DNA from: Abelmoschus esculentus
Taxonomy: Eukaryota > Streptophyta > Magnoliopsida > Malvales > Malvaceae
NCBI GenBank assembly: GCA_035048815.1
Contig: JAUCBN010000016.1
Span: forward strand, 2,472,501 to 2,536,500
Length of the DNA: 64,000 nucleotides
Reading direction: 5' to 3'
Shown: in pieces, positions 25,276 to 38,689 of the stretch
Numbering within the stretch: position 1 is the first letter of the stretch
Layout: the number at the start of each line of letters is the position of its first letter
Position numbers and translations under genes: made by a program
Notes under the pieces: generated by a model
What the model saw: the letters and a program-made list of their open reading frames with translations, nothing else
Told to the model about the DNA's origin: nothing
The model's database searches: none

Positions 25276-25976
25276 TGTTGGAAATATGTAATGCTTGAAT
25301 CTCACACTCTGTTTTTATAGGTTGTATGAGAGCAGTTCAATTGATTTAAAATTATCTTTGAATTTTAAATACTTAACCGAATAGATTTAATAACAAAATA
25401 TCCGAGATTTAAATGGATATTTTTGGTTATAAAATCTACTATTTTTAGATAGATATTAACAGATTATCTGAGATTTAATTAGATTTTATCTGTTAATAAA
25501 TCTAATTTTGAATAGATTTTATCCGAGATTTAAATGGATATTTTTTGTTATCAAATCTACTATTTTTGGATAGATATTATCTGATATTGAATTTAAATTT
25601 AAATCAAATTTTATTTGATTCTCGGACAGATTTGCCCCTGCTTTCGACCTATAAATAAGATGTTTTTCTCTCATTTTTAATCATCCCATTCAAAGTTCAT
25701 CTGTCTTACTTGAGAGAGAATTAGAAAGCATCATTTTATTCGACTCCAGTTTCGACGACCATTTCCTTTACAGTCCACTCCAAACTTTGGGTGTACACTG
25801 TTTGGAGGACCGTGCTAACCTTCGGGGGACAACCACCTAAAGTACACACATCGGGGCGATTTGTTTCTAAGGCAGTGACCTCCATACCACGACACGGTCA
25901 AATTTTCTATCAGTTCGTTCCTTTATTTTTTTCCTGTCAGTGCTAACGCCCTGTTTTGCAGTCTATTTAACCAACA
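25276..25976 (+). repeat. 3' LTR of the copia element
   Basis: 701 bp, bounded by TGTTGG and CCAACA, directly downstream of the polypurine tract and followed by TTAAA, the probable target duplication. Confidence 0.92.
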
Positions 25977-25981
25977 TTAAA

Positions 25982-27039
25982 AACATTTGTTTTATTATGT
26001 CTACTAACAATGGTGATGAAAGTAGTAAAATGGAGCAGTTGTAATTTGACCTTGCTAAGTATCATGTGTCTATTTGTATCTCCGCTTTAAATTAAAGCGT
26101 TTTGGGTGTAAGGTTTAGGGTTTTAGTTAGGGTTTAAAGAATTAGGGATAGAATATATTTTTAGGGTATAGATTTTAAAATATAGAAAATTATGGTTAAG
26201 GTTTAAAATTTAATTTTTTAGAAAATTTTAACCTGAGGCACAAAAAGATACATAGAAAAAAAATTAGAAAATTTTTACTCCTACCAGATGGATCACGTAA
26301 TGTATAGTGAAGTAATTAATAATTCTTTTTAATTAATTCCAGAGTTAATTACACCATGACATTTATTTGAAGTTAATTTTTAATTTTTTAAGTATTTTAG
26401 TTTTATTTTTAAACTATAATTTTTATTTTAAATTAGTCCCAAAATATTTCAATTTAATCTTAAAACTAAGACCATCGTTATAAATTGATCTTAAAAATTT
26501 TTAAAATATTCTAATTTAATCCTCAACTTATTAATATATTAATCATATCTTACATTAATAAAAACCGTTACAAAATTTTTAAATGAAATAAAACACCAAT
26601 GTGTAATGTGTATTATATAATAATATAATACGATATAAACGGTAATTCAAAAATCAAATTAAAATATTCAAAATGTATATATTTATATCATACTCATATA
26701 TCATTTTCCCCTAAAAGAACAACAGTGACACGAAATTATGAGTCCATGATCTGCCTATATATGTCAACTAGATAAAGTTCACGACTTAGTAGCACAAAAA
26801 AAACAGCAACCCCAGGCTTGGACCATCAAAATCTGATCCGACCACCAAATTCAAAACAGTAAACCGATCTTGCCGTAACCTCCGACCATCATTTTCGAAA
26901 ACGAGGGTGTAACCACAGTTTTTTATGTTACAAACAGAAGAAACGCCGATGATAACTTCAGACGAGACCGCAATGCAAGAAACATGCTATGTGAATTACT
27001 ACCTTGTGGTGTAAACAGAAGAGGTATGTGTGATATAAA
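25982..27039. other. Intergenic DNA and 3' flank of the M3 peptidase gene
   Basis: AT-rich sequence with a GGTTTAGGGTTTTAG-rich relic at 26098-26240. From about 26750 to 27039 the base composition rises; this is probably the 3' UTR of the peptidase gene on the minus strand. No other gene seen. Confidence 0.5.
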
Positions 27040-30000
27040 TTACCCAAAACTGTGCCACGAACTGAATTCGATTTTGTTGTCAATAAACGCCTGAATCGAT
27101 GGTTCTCTTGCGAGAAAATCGGACAGGATTTCAACTGGATCCTTAGCTCCTCCCAGTGCAAGAACCTACCAAGAAGTCGCATAATAATCATTATTATTAT
27201 TATTATTATTATCATCATCATATACATATGATATAATGTGCATCCACGTACATGCAAGTATATTATAACGGAACGTTTCGGAGAAAGTAAACAGCATGGT
27301 GACATATAAGGTTGTTTACCTTCGTCCTGAACTGCATACCAACATGGTGGTTCAAAAGATTATCTCGAAACTTTGACGTAAAAATATCAGCTGCAAATAC
27401 CTATACGTTTGAAGCAGAGAAATGATTTTCATAAGGTGCACAAAGAAATCATCCATGATAAATAAGTCGTTCGATACAATCTTATCTAGAAAATAAAAGT
27501 GAAGCAGGCAAGAACAGGGTTGAACCATGACAACCTCACTCCAAAGACGGCTGTAACAAGCAGCTTCATAACCAATGGCACAACGTGGGAAGCATGAAGC
27601 TGGATTTGTTCCTTCTAGCATTGGCAAACCCAACATTACCTACAAAAGCCAAAAGATGGAGGGAAATGATGTAATTGCAATACTCCAAATAGCACAAAAT
27701 ATGTAGCAAGAACAGGAAAATGAACCTACCTTTGGATGAAGATGCTTGAATAACTCAACAATGTCGACGTCTTCAGCTGAGTGTATAATTTGATCAAAAA
27801 GACCTGACAGTCGAAAACATCTCTAGAGTTTATTTGAAGAGAAAGGAAAAGAATGTGTATTACAGCAGACTACAGTCCATAAATGTAGATGTGCTAAATA
27901 AGAAAAGCCTATTTATCTTGTAAAACAAATTACTCGGCAATCGGCATTGATTTCGTATAAAGACAGCTTCACTCATAAATTCATAATATTAAACCAAAAA
28001 CACCAAAATACACATTCCTAACTCAAAACAAAGGCAGAACTGTTTATGTTGCAATAACAGGCACACACAAAAATTGGAATGGTGTCATACCAAGCAGTGC
28101 AGTCAAGAATCAACAACCATGGATAATTTGCCCAACATGCCAGGGCATTTTAATCATGCTACCAACAACAAGAGGAAACCGTAATAATGTATTTGTTATT
28201 GTTAATATGAGTTCTAATAAATCATATGATCCTAAGTCACAATAAATACCCCCATTGAATTCGAAAACCCTCTCCCCTACTTAAATTCGCAGACATGTTT
28301 AACAGACTATGATGGATTCTTGAGTATCAAGGCCTCAACTATTTCAGTAAAATAGAAACTTTCAGATTGATGACAAAGTAAGAGGCTTACAGTAAAGCAC
28401 TTCTTGCTTCAATTTAAGAGCTGAAAAAGAATATCGCCATCTTTTAAGTGATTTGCATATCTCATCTTTGATGGGCTTTGTAATATCCTGAAAATGAAGA
28501 TTCCTTTGAGACATTTGAAAGTTGAAACACTGTCCAGCCGTCTCAAATCAAAATTGTCCACCAACATCTTTAAAAATCAAAACATTCCTTTCTCAATCAT
28601 TTTAGAAAGAAAGTGGCAATCCAATGCACAAAAAACACAAATAAACACCACAAAATATAAAACCAAGACAAAAGTTCAGCCTATGCATATACAAACAAAT
28701 ATCTGGCAGTAAGACATACATCTGTATAAAGTCTGTACTCTATATGCAGAATTTGTTAAAATGTATACCTGATGGAAACCGGATATCAACTTCAATGAGA
28801 AGCTCTCGTAGCACCTACATGTTAAAAACCATCATCAAAGGGTTTAATATGTCCAAAAGAATAAGAAATGGTAGGATCCATGACCTACCAATTTTCAAGA
28901 ACCTTAGCAGGAATCTCCACAAAGTCAGGATCAACACGCAGCCCAGAAAATCTAGCAAATGATGCACGGTTGCACAGATGTTGAACCTAAATCCATTTAG
29001 AGTGAAATCCGTATTATCTTTCAACATCATCTAACGAGAATAACAATCTACATACTTTTATTAAAAAACCATTATTATGAACCAAAGTAATGCATCAATC
29101 ATAAATGATAAAACCAAGAAAATAATTAGGGGTTAAACATACCACATGGCCAAACTCGTGTAAAAGGCTGACCACTTCAGAGAATCTCAACAAACTCGGA
29201 ACCCCATCAATGTCTTTCTGAAGTTGAGAAATTAGCAATGCCATTGAAACCTGATACATAAAAGCAAAGGAATGTAAAACAAATGTCAATCACTGATTTC
29301 CGAGATAATGTGAAAAGCATATCTTAGTAAGATTTGAGCAAATATATTCTACTCAAGTGCTCAAAGAAGAGGCTAATATAAAAATGTATATATATTAGGC
29401 ATGATGATTATTTTATATCACTCACCTGCCGTGCACCATTGAGTGCTGCTGAACCATTTTGAAGAGCAACCACACAAGTCTGACCATATTTCCCTTCCCT
29501 GTTCCACAATAAGATCCCCTTTTTCTCTAACTAGAGCAAGCAATGCAAAGAGAAATAAAGAAGAAAACTGAAAGAAATAAATGAACCTTGTGTACATGTC
29601 AAGGTAGAAATAACCCAGCAGTTCACCAGAACTCAAGTCAAAAACAGAAAACACTCGAACATCATTGTGCCAAGCCTCTGCATCTGCAATTTCCTCAAAC
29701 CTTAAACCTGCAGGAAAAGGAGTATGCATATGACACATACAATACATAAAGATAAGCATTCGCCATGACTACGGATTTATTTGAATGGGAGTTGTGTGGG
29801 ATTTTCACGACCCATCCAAATGCAACCTACATAACCCATATGCATGCATGTAATGACCTACCAAAAAGATCCTGGGATATTTTGAAAATCCCAGATAAAA
29901 CCAAATTAACAGGAAAATAGTGTTTTAGAGCACCAAGGTCCAGATCGAATTCCTGTTGTTCAACCTTCTTTACATAGTACAGGAGGTCTTCAACTCCAAA

Positions 30001-33000
30001 CGGAAGCTCTCCTTCCTCTTGCTTCTGAGGACACAACAAAGCAAATAAAACATCTATTTGAAAAGGGGGAAATAGATGGAATTGGAAAATGGAGATTATG
30101 TTCTGACCTTTAACTCTTTCAACATAGCCATCTCCTTATTGGCTAAGTCTGATAAACTGGAAGAAATGTCCTCTAAGAATTCCAGTACCTGACCACATTC
30201 ACTAATTCCTAAGAAACTTATAATACATCCATTAATGAAGCGCTGAAAATAATACAAAACTTAGATACATCTTTCAAATGAATTTTCTACTGGTGTTTTT
30301 ATAATATTGCTAGATTCCATAAAGCACAATCCAGAACTCTTTCTTTTCCACGTTTCCTAATGCCTCCTATTTCAAATGTTGCTACAACATGATATTTCTG
30401 CTTAGGTAGAGTTAGGTTTACATGGTTTGGTTCATATCACTCAATAAATGAATTATTATGATCTTAATCATTTCAGGATTTATTACATAAAACGGTACAC
30501 TCCTTAGGGACATGGTAAGATTTCAGAGAACTACTAGAATTCATTTTAAAAAAATACATTTTTTATTAGGGACAACTTTGAAGAAGGTGAGAGCTGAAAG
30601 ACATGGAAATATTAATGCAGCAAATAAACAACAAATATTCTCTGAAAATAAAGATTCTATTCAGACCTTTGAGGGCGCCATAGCCATTCTAAGACTCAAA
30701 GCATATTCTGCATAATTTGAATAGCCAAGTAATCGAGCAAACTTGTGACGGGCTTGAACCTATATCACAAGAAGGTAAAAGTTAACTTACTGATCTTTTA
30801 TACTCAATGCTATGATGAAACTCAGTATTTGGGTCCACATCTAGGGACATTGCAACAATGGCACTCAAGAAAGAGAATGAAATAATAAAAATATCCTAAA
30901 GTTGCCGATAAGTTACAGCTGTGGCAAACAAGAATTTGTGACTGCTCACTAGACCAGCCATTACATTTTAATTTACAAGTTTTATGCACTACTGTCAAGG
31001 TAAAAATGATTTTATCCAGAAGCCCCCATGTTAATATGTTCATCATACACTTTTCCCACTTTTTGGTAATATGATGTTGGGCTACACAATGGTAGGTAAC
31101 TGTCACTCATCCCATAAACCCTAATTTGTACCGTCATCCCAGGATACAAACTCAAGACCTACAAGGTGAAGCCTTTAGCTTTAAGTCTTTAACCTCCAAG
31201 GCATACCCAGGGAACAGCTATACCTCTAATATGGTTTAAATTGTAAAACAACTATGCATGAAAGACAATGAAAATATAAAATGACAGTTTGGTAAAACTG
31301 CCACCTACATTGTTAGGTGGGTTTTCAAAGACATAAAAGTCAAAACGATATGATGAATGGAGACTTAATACTTAGTAGCTTATGCCAATACAATATATTG
31401 GTCTAAATTGGAACTGTCATTTCATTCCAAGTAAACATCAATTCGAAGAAACACGGAGGGGCCAGGGGAAAATGCAATATTTACCAAATCTTCCAAGACA
31501 GAGATATTGACTTTTCCACATCTCTTTCCATATGCCATAGCAACTAACCTTCTTGTCTTTCCTATCTGCAAAGACTCAAAATGTAAATAGGAGAACATAA
31601 TAGTATTTTTCATATTTCAGAGTTCATTAGTACAAGTCAAATAAACTTCCTTAGATTTTGAGCCTAAAGCCAAAGTAAAGACAAGTAACAGAAAAAGTTA
31701 ATCTTAACCTCCAGGAATGGTTTATGACTTTATGTTAATCTTGCATGAGTCATGACATCTTTAACAAGGCAATGCATTGTCAAATATTAATTGTAGATAA
31801 TTGATTGTAAAATTTTGCTGTTGTAACTTGTAAGTACTGCTGGTAGCAGTCTGAGTGTGTAAACAGTAGCAAAGTTTTTCTCTGTTTAAATGAAATGAAG
31901 TTTACTTATCAAAAAAAAAGTGTGCTTGATTGAAAATTTGCAGGATTTCATTGTCATGCTACTCTTACAAAATCAGAATTCTCTAAAGGAGGTAAATAAG
32001 AAAATTAATCAGGACTTCTTAAGTATTCTGCAAGTAACGTACATAATTGATCTCTAAAATTATTATAATATTAATTCACCTTGTCAGTTAGTGCGAAAAA
32101 TTTTGACAAACGCCAGCTGAATACTAATAAACCTTGACAACCTTACCTTGCATAGCTCGAGCACTGGTAAAACATGATGACTTTTCAATGTGACTTTGAG
32201 CATCCCATTTTCTGCTTTTTCTAAAGTCTGCAAAAGAAACAGGGCGAAACAAATTTTATTAGAAAGATTATGTAACAAGCCAAGTCATTCAAAAATAGCA
32301 ATTTCAAACTTATAAAGTCTGTTTTGGGTAAGGGATAGCAGCAACATTTATGGAGAGGTCAATTTCCAAAATGGTAGATACTTTCCCTTTGCGCTTATAT
32401 GATGCTTCTACCATGCAGTACCAATGAATCATGCCATGTCCACTTTAGATATTTAAGCATATTTTCTTTAATTTCCCCAACATGCATCATCGAAGTTCTA
32501 AAATGAAATTATTCACAGTAAAATTGGTACTTCACATTAACATCCAATGACTTAACTACCATCTCTTCTGCAGAATGTTGAAGGCAACAACTTAAGCATG
32601 AAATAAATAGGATCTGTAATTTAATTAACATCACATGAAATTTATGACCAGCACAAAAGCTAAACCAAATGTCAAAACAAATAGAAATTGCAACTTTTTG
32701 TTTAAATGAGACAAATGTAGAGTCTGAAACATCCATATATAAGCTAATAATAACAACACAAGAGACGAAACTGGATATAGAAAATATAGAACCTTGAGGA
32801 ACTCTGCTGGTAGTCCAGATAGCTCATTCTCATGTAACAAAACAGAAGAGTTATGGTCATTCAAATTCTGAACATAATGAAAACTGATCTCATCAATTTG
32901 AGCTCTCAAGCGTTGCACTTCTTCTCTTTTTGTTGCTGTAAGATTCAATCCATTTCGTTCAAAGTCTCTCACCTGTCACTGGGCAGAAAGGAATAAATAC

Positions 33001-34214
33001 CATGAAAGAACAACTAAATCACTAACTAAATTTTAAGAAGATTCAAAACAATGAAACAATTGTGTTCCTGACTCCTGAGCATGGTACATTACACTATATA
33101 ACCTCATCTGGCCATTCTTTCATTATAAACCTAAACTTACCATTTTCACTTTGCAGTTAACACTTAACAATATTGAAAATCCAATGTCATAAAACAGGTA
33201 GCATACATGAGAAACTGGGAATATTTCCCTTACCAAGCAATTGACATAGTGCGTAGCTTCTGGTCCCATCCACTCCCCTTTTGCAGCAAAAGCTTTAACA
33301 ACACGGTATACATCTTCCCGCATACTGATCAGCACCCCAATTAATGGTACACATGTCAAATTTGATGCTCAGTAAACAAATTGAACAGTGAAATTTTCTT
33401 ATCTACAACTAGAAGAATTTCCATAGCTACAACTGCTTACAGGGCATACTAGATTTAGGTAGAAAAATAGTTTGGGTTTCAAAATGGTACTGCCAACTAG
33501 ATGGAACAAGCTAGAAAATATATATTTTTTAAGGATAAAAACGTAATGTTATGACTTGAATGTGATGTAAGTCGTAAACAATTGAACTAAACCTGCAGGA
33601 AGAGATATGGGCATCTATTTTCTTCTCAGCTTCAGCGCTTGCTTTACGCACTTTATCAGAAGTAGAGACTAACTTAGGAACCACACACGATTGCACCAAT
33701 GGAAACTGTTGAGCCTCCAATTCTGCCAGCGGTGATATAACATTCTTAAACGTAACCTGACCAATTTCAAACTCTTTCAAATATAAAAATAGACAAAAGA
33801 AAATCAAAGAGAAAAATGAAAGGTACTGGAATTATTAAAACCTTATCGAGCGGTATTGAAGCAACGGCATTATGAACTTCCTTTGATTTTGCTACGATTC
33901 GATCAGCTAATTTTAGAATCTCACTCGCCGACAAATTAACTCGAAAATTGCATCCAGGAAGATCTAAAATTAAAAATGATATTCAAAAGTGTTTAATTTC
34001 TATCTGTAAACGAGTAGCAAGCAAGTAAAAGATAACTTAAACGAATATTAAATCGACCTTTTCTCTTGGAGTTTCTTCTGTGGTTGATGGCGGTGATAGC
34101 GAGGCTAGCAGCGATAGTAAGAAGAGCGGCACCTCCGGCGAGCGGTATTGTGTTACTTCCTTTCTTCGTTCTGCTGCTGCGTGATGTTTTCTCACTGATT
34201 CCTTCACTTTCCAT
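27040..34214 (-). CDS. M3-family zinc metallopeptidase, thimet oligopeptidase-like (At1g67690-like)
   Basis: Peptidase that cuts short peptides. Twenty exons (from 34214-34058 to 27165-27040, stop TAA at 27042-27040) join with consistent phase to 713 residues. The N-terminus is MESEGISEKTSRSS with one hydrophobic segment (about 23-43, IPLAGGAALLTIAASLAITA), suggesting a membrane anchor. The M3 fold follows: VRKASAEAEKKIDAH, the long helical lid, then the zinc site HEFGH at 500-504 in exon 13, with E529 (VDPDFVEIP) as the likely third ligand. Downstream blocks are NWCYESFSLKLISG, KRWRYSFSALK and GYEAACYSRLWSEV. The C-terminus ends FSSWHSFG. Length and block order match the thimet oligopeptidase-like branch; At1g67690 as ortholog is from memory. 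All catalytic residues I could check are present, so an active enzyme is likely. Confidence 0.93.
27182..27222. repeat. (ATT)n/(ATC)n microsatellite
   Basis: About 13 trinucleotide units, mostly TTA/ATT followed by ATC, in the last intron of the M3 peptidase gene. Confidence 0.9.
31125..31215 (-). repeat. Possible tRNA-derived SINE relic in a peptidase intron
   Basis: On the minus strand, CCTTGGAGGTTAAAGAC is followed about 50 bp later by GTAGGTCTTGAGTTTGTATCC, which resembles a degraded A-box/B-box pair of a plant SINE head. No clear target duplication was seen, so this is tentative. Confidence 0.3.
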
Positions 34215-34617
34215 TCCTTCTTGTTGTCTTTTTCCCTTCCCTTCGGCTCTTTTGTTTAATTTTCTTTGGAGCTAACTGAGCAGATATTAGATTGGGAGGG
34301 GAATTCCCTAGTTAAAAGAAATCAATTCTTCCGTAAAAAAAAAAAATCAATTCAAATCGATGGATTTGAAACGGAAACATAATTGGGATTTCAAATCTTT
34401 TTCGATCTTCAAGTCGAAGCCGCGAAATGAGGAGAGATTTTTGCTTTCAATTTTCTTTCAAAATTGCTACAAAATAAAATGTGAGAATTTGGTACAAATC
34501 CTGGCCCTGCATCTTGTTAGATCGCATCTAATTGGGGAATTGTACGGGTTTACAATAGTCTCGGCCTCTTAAGATTGAAACCTGGTCTATACAACGTGTG
34601 AATTAATAAATTTTAGG

Positions 34618-35017
34618 TAGGGATGGCCACGGAAGTAGAGGGGTCCGACTCGACTCGTTTAAATCGGGTTAGATTTTTTTTTGAAAAATAAAGTTCAAGT
34701 GTATGGTGAAAAATCTGATTTGATTTAAGATTAATAGTATAATTTTTTCATATATTTTAGGGATATTTGTGATAATGATCTCTCTTTATATATATTCTAT
34801 ATAATTAGATAACTAAAATTATTTTTTTTATAATTAGGTCGTTATTTTTTATAATTAAATCCCTAAATTTTATTTTTTTTAATTAAGTCCCTAAAATTTA
34901 AAAATCACATCGGGTCGGACTAATTTTTTTTATTTTAAACCTGAATCAAATCAGATACGGATAGATAAAAAATATGACCCAACACGACACGATCTGACCG
35001 ATCTATACCCATCTCTA
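34618..35017. mobile_element. Non-autonomous hAT-like element, 400 bp, with 8-bp target duplication
   Basis: Starts TAGGGATGG and ends CCATCTCTA (8 of 9 positions inverted). It is flanked by ATTTTAGG (34610-34617) and ATTCTAGG (35018-35025), an 8-bp duplication matching at 7 of 8 positions. The inner ends carry GGGTCGGAC/GGTCCGAC-rich words. No coding capacity. The 8-bp duplication and TAGGG-type end fit the hAT superfamily. It lies about 400 bp upstream of the M3 peptidase start. Confidence 0.7.
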
Positions 35018-38000
35018 ATTCTAGGGGTGGTAACTTGGTAAGGTAGCGGAGGGGAGGGATTTTGTACCGTCCTCGTCTATAATATCTCTAAATTGATCTT
35101 GTTTTAATTTGAATTAAAATATTAATTTACTTTTTTCACTTTATCTTAATATATTGATTTTTAAATTCTATTTATTTTTTAAAAAATTACCAATTATAGA
35201 ATAAGATACGATTAATTTATCATTACGGTCATAAAATATAGTTTAATGATATCGAGGGGTACTATTAGTACGTAATTTTATTATGTGATGAATTCCAGTA
35301 TACGACACTTGTGTTTAATAGGATGTGTAATCACATAACCATATGCGTGATGGAGATTATAATTCTTATGCTTTTTAACTTGTATTAATCAAATTAAATT
35401 AAATTATAACTCTTTTATAACGTTTTGATTATCCATCTATATTTTCAATTATCGACTTTAAATGTTTTGGAAAAATATTTTATTGAATTAATAAACAAGT
35501 TTAAAAAAAATTATAATAACAAATTAGGTTTAATGCCAAATATAACATTTAAATTTAGGGTATTACAAAATAAATATAGTTTTATGATCAAAATAAAAAA
35601 AATAATATATTAGTGATCAAAACAGAAAAAATAACATTGGTGATTAAAATAAAAGATACATAATATTAATAATAATTTTGCAAAGAATAATAGTTTGATG
35701 GAAAAAAAAAACATTAATAATTTAGTGAGTAATAGTGATTTTATCGACAATTAAATTTAAATATAAAAAACACATGACAAGGGCGGAACCATAATTGAGC
35801 CAGTAATGGTTCGACCCCTAAAACATGGTAAATTAATTGTTAACCTTTAAAAGATTAAAAATTTTCAATTTAACCCTCTAAAAAATTATATTGTTTTCTT
35901 CTAAAAATTTTAAATGTTTTTAATTAAGTCTTCTTTTAATTTAAAAAAAAGCCAACTAAAACTTTAAAATTTTGACAATTTTAAATTAAACATCTAGAAG
36001 TTTAGAAAATTTTAAATAATCACTCGTAGCATGAATCGTTCAAAGATTTTTAGGATCCTGTAAAATTTATTAAAATATGATCATTATAAGCAATTATTTA
36101 TAACTTCTATTAGTTTTAAAAATATGGTCCTAGAAGGAATTATATTTTTTAGGGTTTTTGTGTTGTCACTTTTATTATATATGTCCAAAATCTTACTGGT
36201 TTTATAAAAACAATAGTAATAGAAATAAGTAAATAACAATAAAATTCTGTAATCAATTGTCAAATTTAAAAAATAATTATTACGTTTTAACAATTATAAT
36301 TTATCTTTTTTAATATATTTTAAATTTTTTAAAATAAATTTTAAAATCAATATCATATAATAAATATAATTAAATTTCAAAATTTCTATTTAAAATCTTA
36401 TATAATTATTTTTATTATGCTTAGTTCAAAATCTCACCGCCTCCCAGCACCAAGATCGTCTCTGCACATACTTGGCTTACCCTTCCCTCCTCACTTGCAA
36501 GAGGAATCGGATGCTTTGTCTTGCCGCTGGGTGCGGTTTGGGGAAGGAGCTTGTGACACGTCAACTTGTTCAAACGACGTAAGCAACTGTTGATTCCATT
36601 TCACATCAGAGGAAATGCTGTTGAATATTCGTTACATGGACGGTACATATATTTACATCTAATTAATAATAAAAAATTTAAATATATATAAATAAATATT
36701 ACTGTATAGTTATTTTTATAATTTTAATTGATGTCATCATGGTTGTGAATTACATCAGATAATTTTTTTAATTGACTCCAACGTCGTCGTTTTGTTTTCA
36801 TATTTTATATTATTAATATATTATCTTAATTCGTGATGGTCACGCCTATGCGGTTGGTTACGAGAATATAGTGGACGATGATTTGACATTTTTCACTCTC
36901 AAATATTATTTTCATAAATACTTAGCTGCTAAGCTTACCAGTATTGTATTTGTGCATAAAATAATTAAAATTTATATTATTTTTTTTTTAAAATGTTTAT
37001 TGTCATTGTATCTACGTCTCTGTTTTTTTTCGAATAAAATATTTTAAAAATATATTCCGGAAAGAGAGCATTGATGCAGGTTCGGATCTCGAACCTTGTA
37101 GGTTTGGAGCGTGGTTCCGGTTGCGGAGATCCCGAATCTTTGACCCGTTTATAAACTTCGACGACACGTATTCGTCTCCACCAATCACAGACTCCCAATC
37201 TTATCCGCTGGTAAGCCTTCTCCCGAGTCATCCAATCAGAATCCAACGGTTGATAAACGCTAACTTTTTTCCAACAGGGAATTCGAGCGAAGGGGAATAA
37301 GCCAAAAGAGCTGGTCGTAATTTGGGATTTCCTCTCTACCATTCCCGCCACATACAAAATAGAAGGAGAATAAAATAAAATAATAAGAAAAAATTAAAAC
37401 CTTAATCCCTAAAATTAGTTTATATAATTTGTATACAAAATCTTTTATAAATATATCGACTTTAATTATTTAATCAATTATTAAATTTAAAATTAGTTAT
37501 TCTATTACAATTTTTAAGAAACATCACCTTATTATTACTTTTTAATAAATAATAACGATTAATTTTATTAAATAAAAGTAACTATTTATATTATAAAAAA
37601 GTTTATAATTAGTTTAGATATATACTTTTGAACAAGTTAATAGTGATTACAGTAGTATTTGTTTTAAAATATAATCTCTACTATTTGACATTAATCGCTT
37701 AATCATTCTGCTGAGATCGCTGATGCTCGAATCCGTGACCTCTAGAAACAACAATCATTCATTTAATCACTTAAACTGTAAGGCTCATACTAGTTCAGAT
37801 ATTTCTACTAAAATTATCATAATACACAAATTATTCACTTAAAAACAAAATAAATGATAAATAATAAATAAATATTATTTGTTGATGATAAAAAAATAAA
37901 TACTATCAAAACAAAATAAATACTACTACCATAATTGCATCGCAATATATTTTCGATCATTATAAACGTTTATGGATAATCAATCTAAAAATTTAAAATT

Positions 38001-38680
38001 TAGAAAAAAATTAACCACTAAAGTAATATTATAAACATTATCTAAAAATAATATAAAATCAACTAAAAAAACATATCATATAATAATAGATAAATATAAA
38101 TATAAATTAAGACGAAAATAGCGCAAAAAAATATTGTTATTTTTTAGACATAATACACATTTAAAGGACCATAATCTACCTTCAACCATTTAACGATTAT
38201 AATTAAAGTTATTATTTTAATAATTTTTTATCTAATTTTTTTACTCATAATTTCAGAAAAATATTACTAGAGAATTTTAATAATTTATTTTAAAGATTAT
38301 TGACCATTATAATTAAAATTTATATATTAAAATTCAAATCTGATCAAAATATATCTCAATTTAAATTTATATACTTTTTATTGTTTAACCATAAATTTTT
38401 ATTTATAGGTTAATTAATTTAATTATATTTTATAAAAGTCTATTATAAGATATTTTTCCTTAATATTCAAACTTTTAGTATTATTCAAAAGACTGGTTAT
38501 TTTTTATACTAATTGGTTGTTATTATAAATATTTTTAATATTTACCTTATTAATTATATCATAAATTTATAATTATTATTTTAAATGTCCACCCTAAATT
38601 TTATTAAATTGAATATTTTCAACCTTTGTTGGTTATTTTTGTTAAGTCTAAAAACAGACAAGTCTCTTAAAATAGTGAAG
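35018..38680. other. AT-rich intergenic DNA with two GC-richer islands
   Basis: Mostly A/T-rich sequence without gene signals. A dispersed-repeat-like segment lies at 35765-36060 (GGGCGGAACCATAATTGAGC). Two GC-richer islands stand out, 36430-36620 and 37060-37370. The second contains CCAATCA twice and CAATCAGAATCCAACGGTT, words common in plant promoters, but no gene starts beside it. A 126-codon minus-strand frame over it (37357-36977) has no recognisable domain. Confidence 0.5.
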
Positions 38681-38689
38681 GGAGCCAAA

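Larger units (their letters stand above)
21217..25976 (+). mobile_element. Degenerate Ty1-copia LTR retrotransposon, 4.76 kb
   Basis: Two direct LTRs (21217-21931 and 25276-25976), each starting TGTTGG and ending CCAACA, bound a 3.3-kb interior. The flanks TTAAG (21212-21216) and TTAAA (25977-25981) fit a 5-bp target duplication with one change. A polypurine tract (AGTGGGGAA) sits directly before the 3' LTR. The plant copia primer site TGGTATCAGAGC is absent after the 5' LTR. Integrase and RNase H remnants lie in the order integrase-RT-RNase H, which marks the copia lineage. Gag is not recognisable, and the interior is shorter than a full element. Confidence 0.9.

Noticed and set aside
36977..37357. 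126-codon open frame, minus strand
   Set aside because: No domain, no family resemblance, and the frame runs into low-complexity A/T sequence; probably chance in a GC-richer island.
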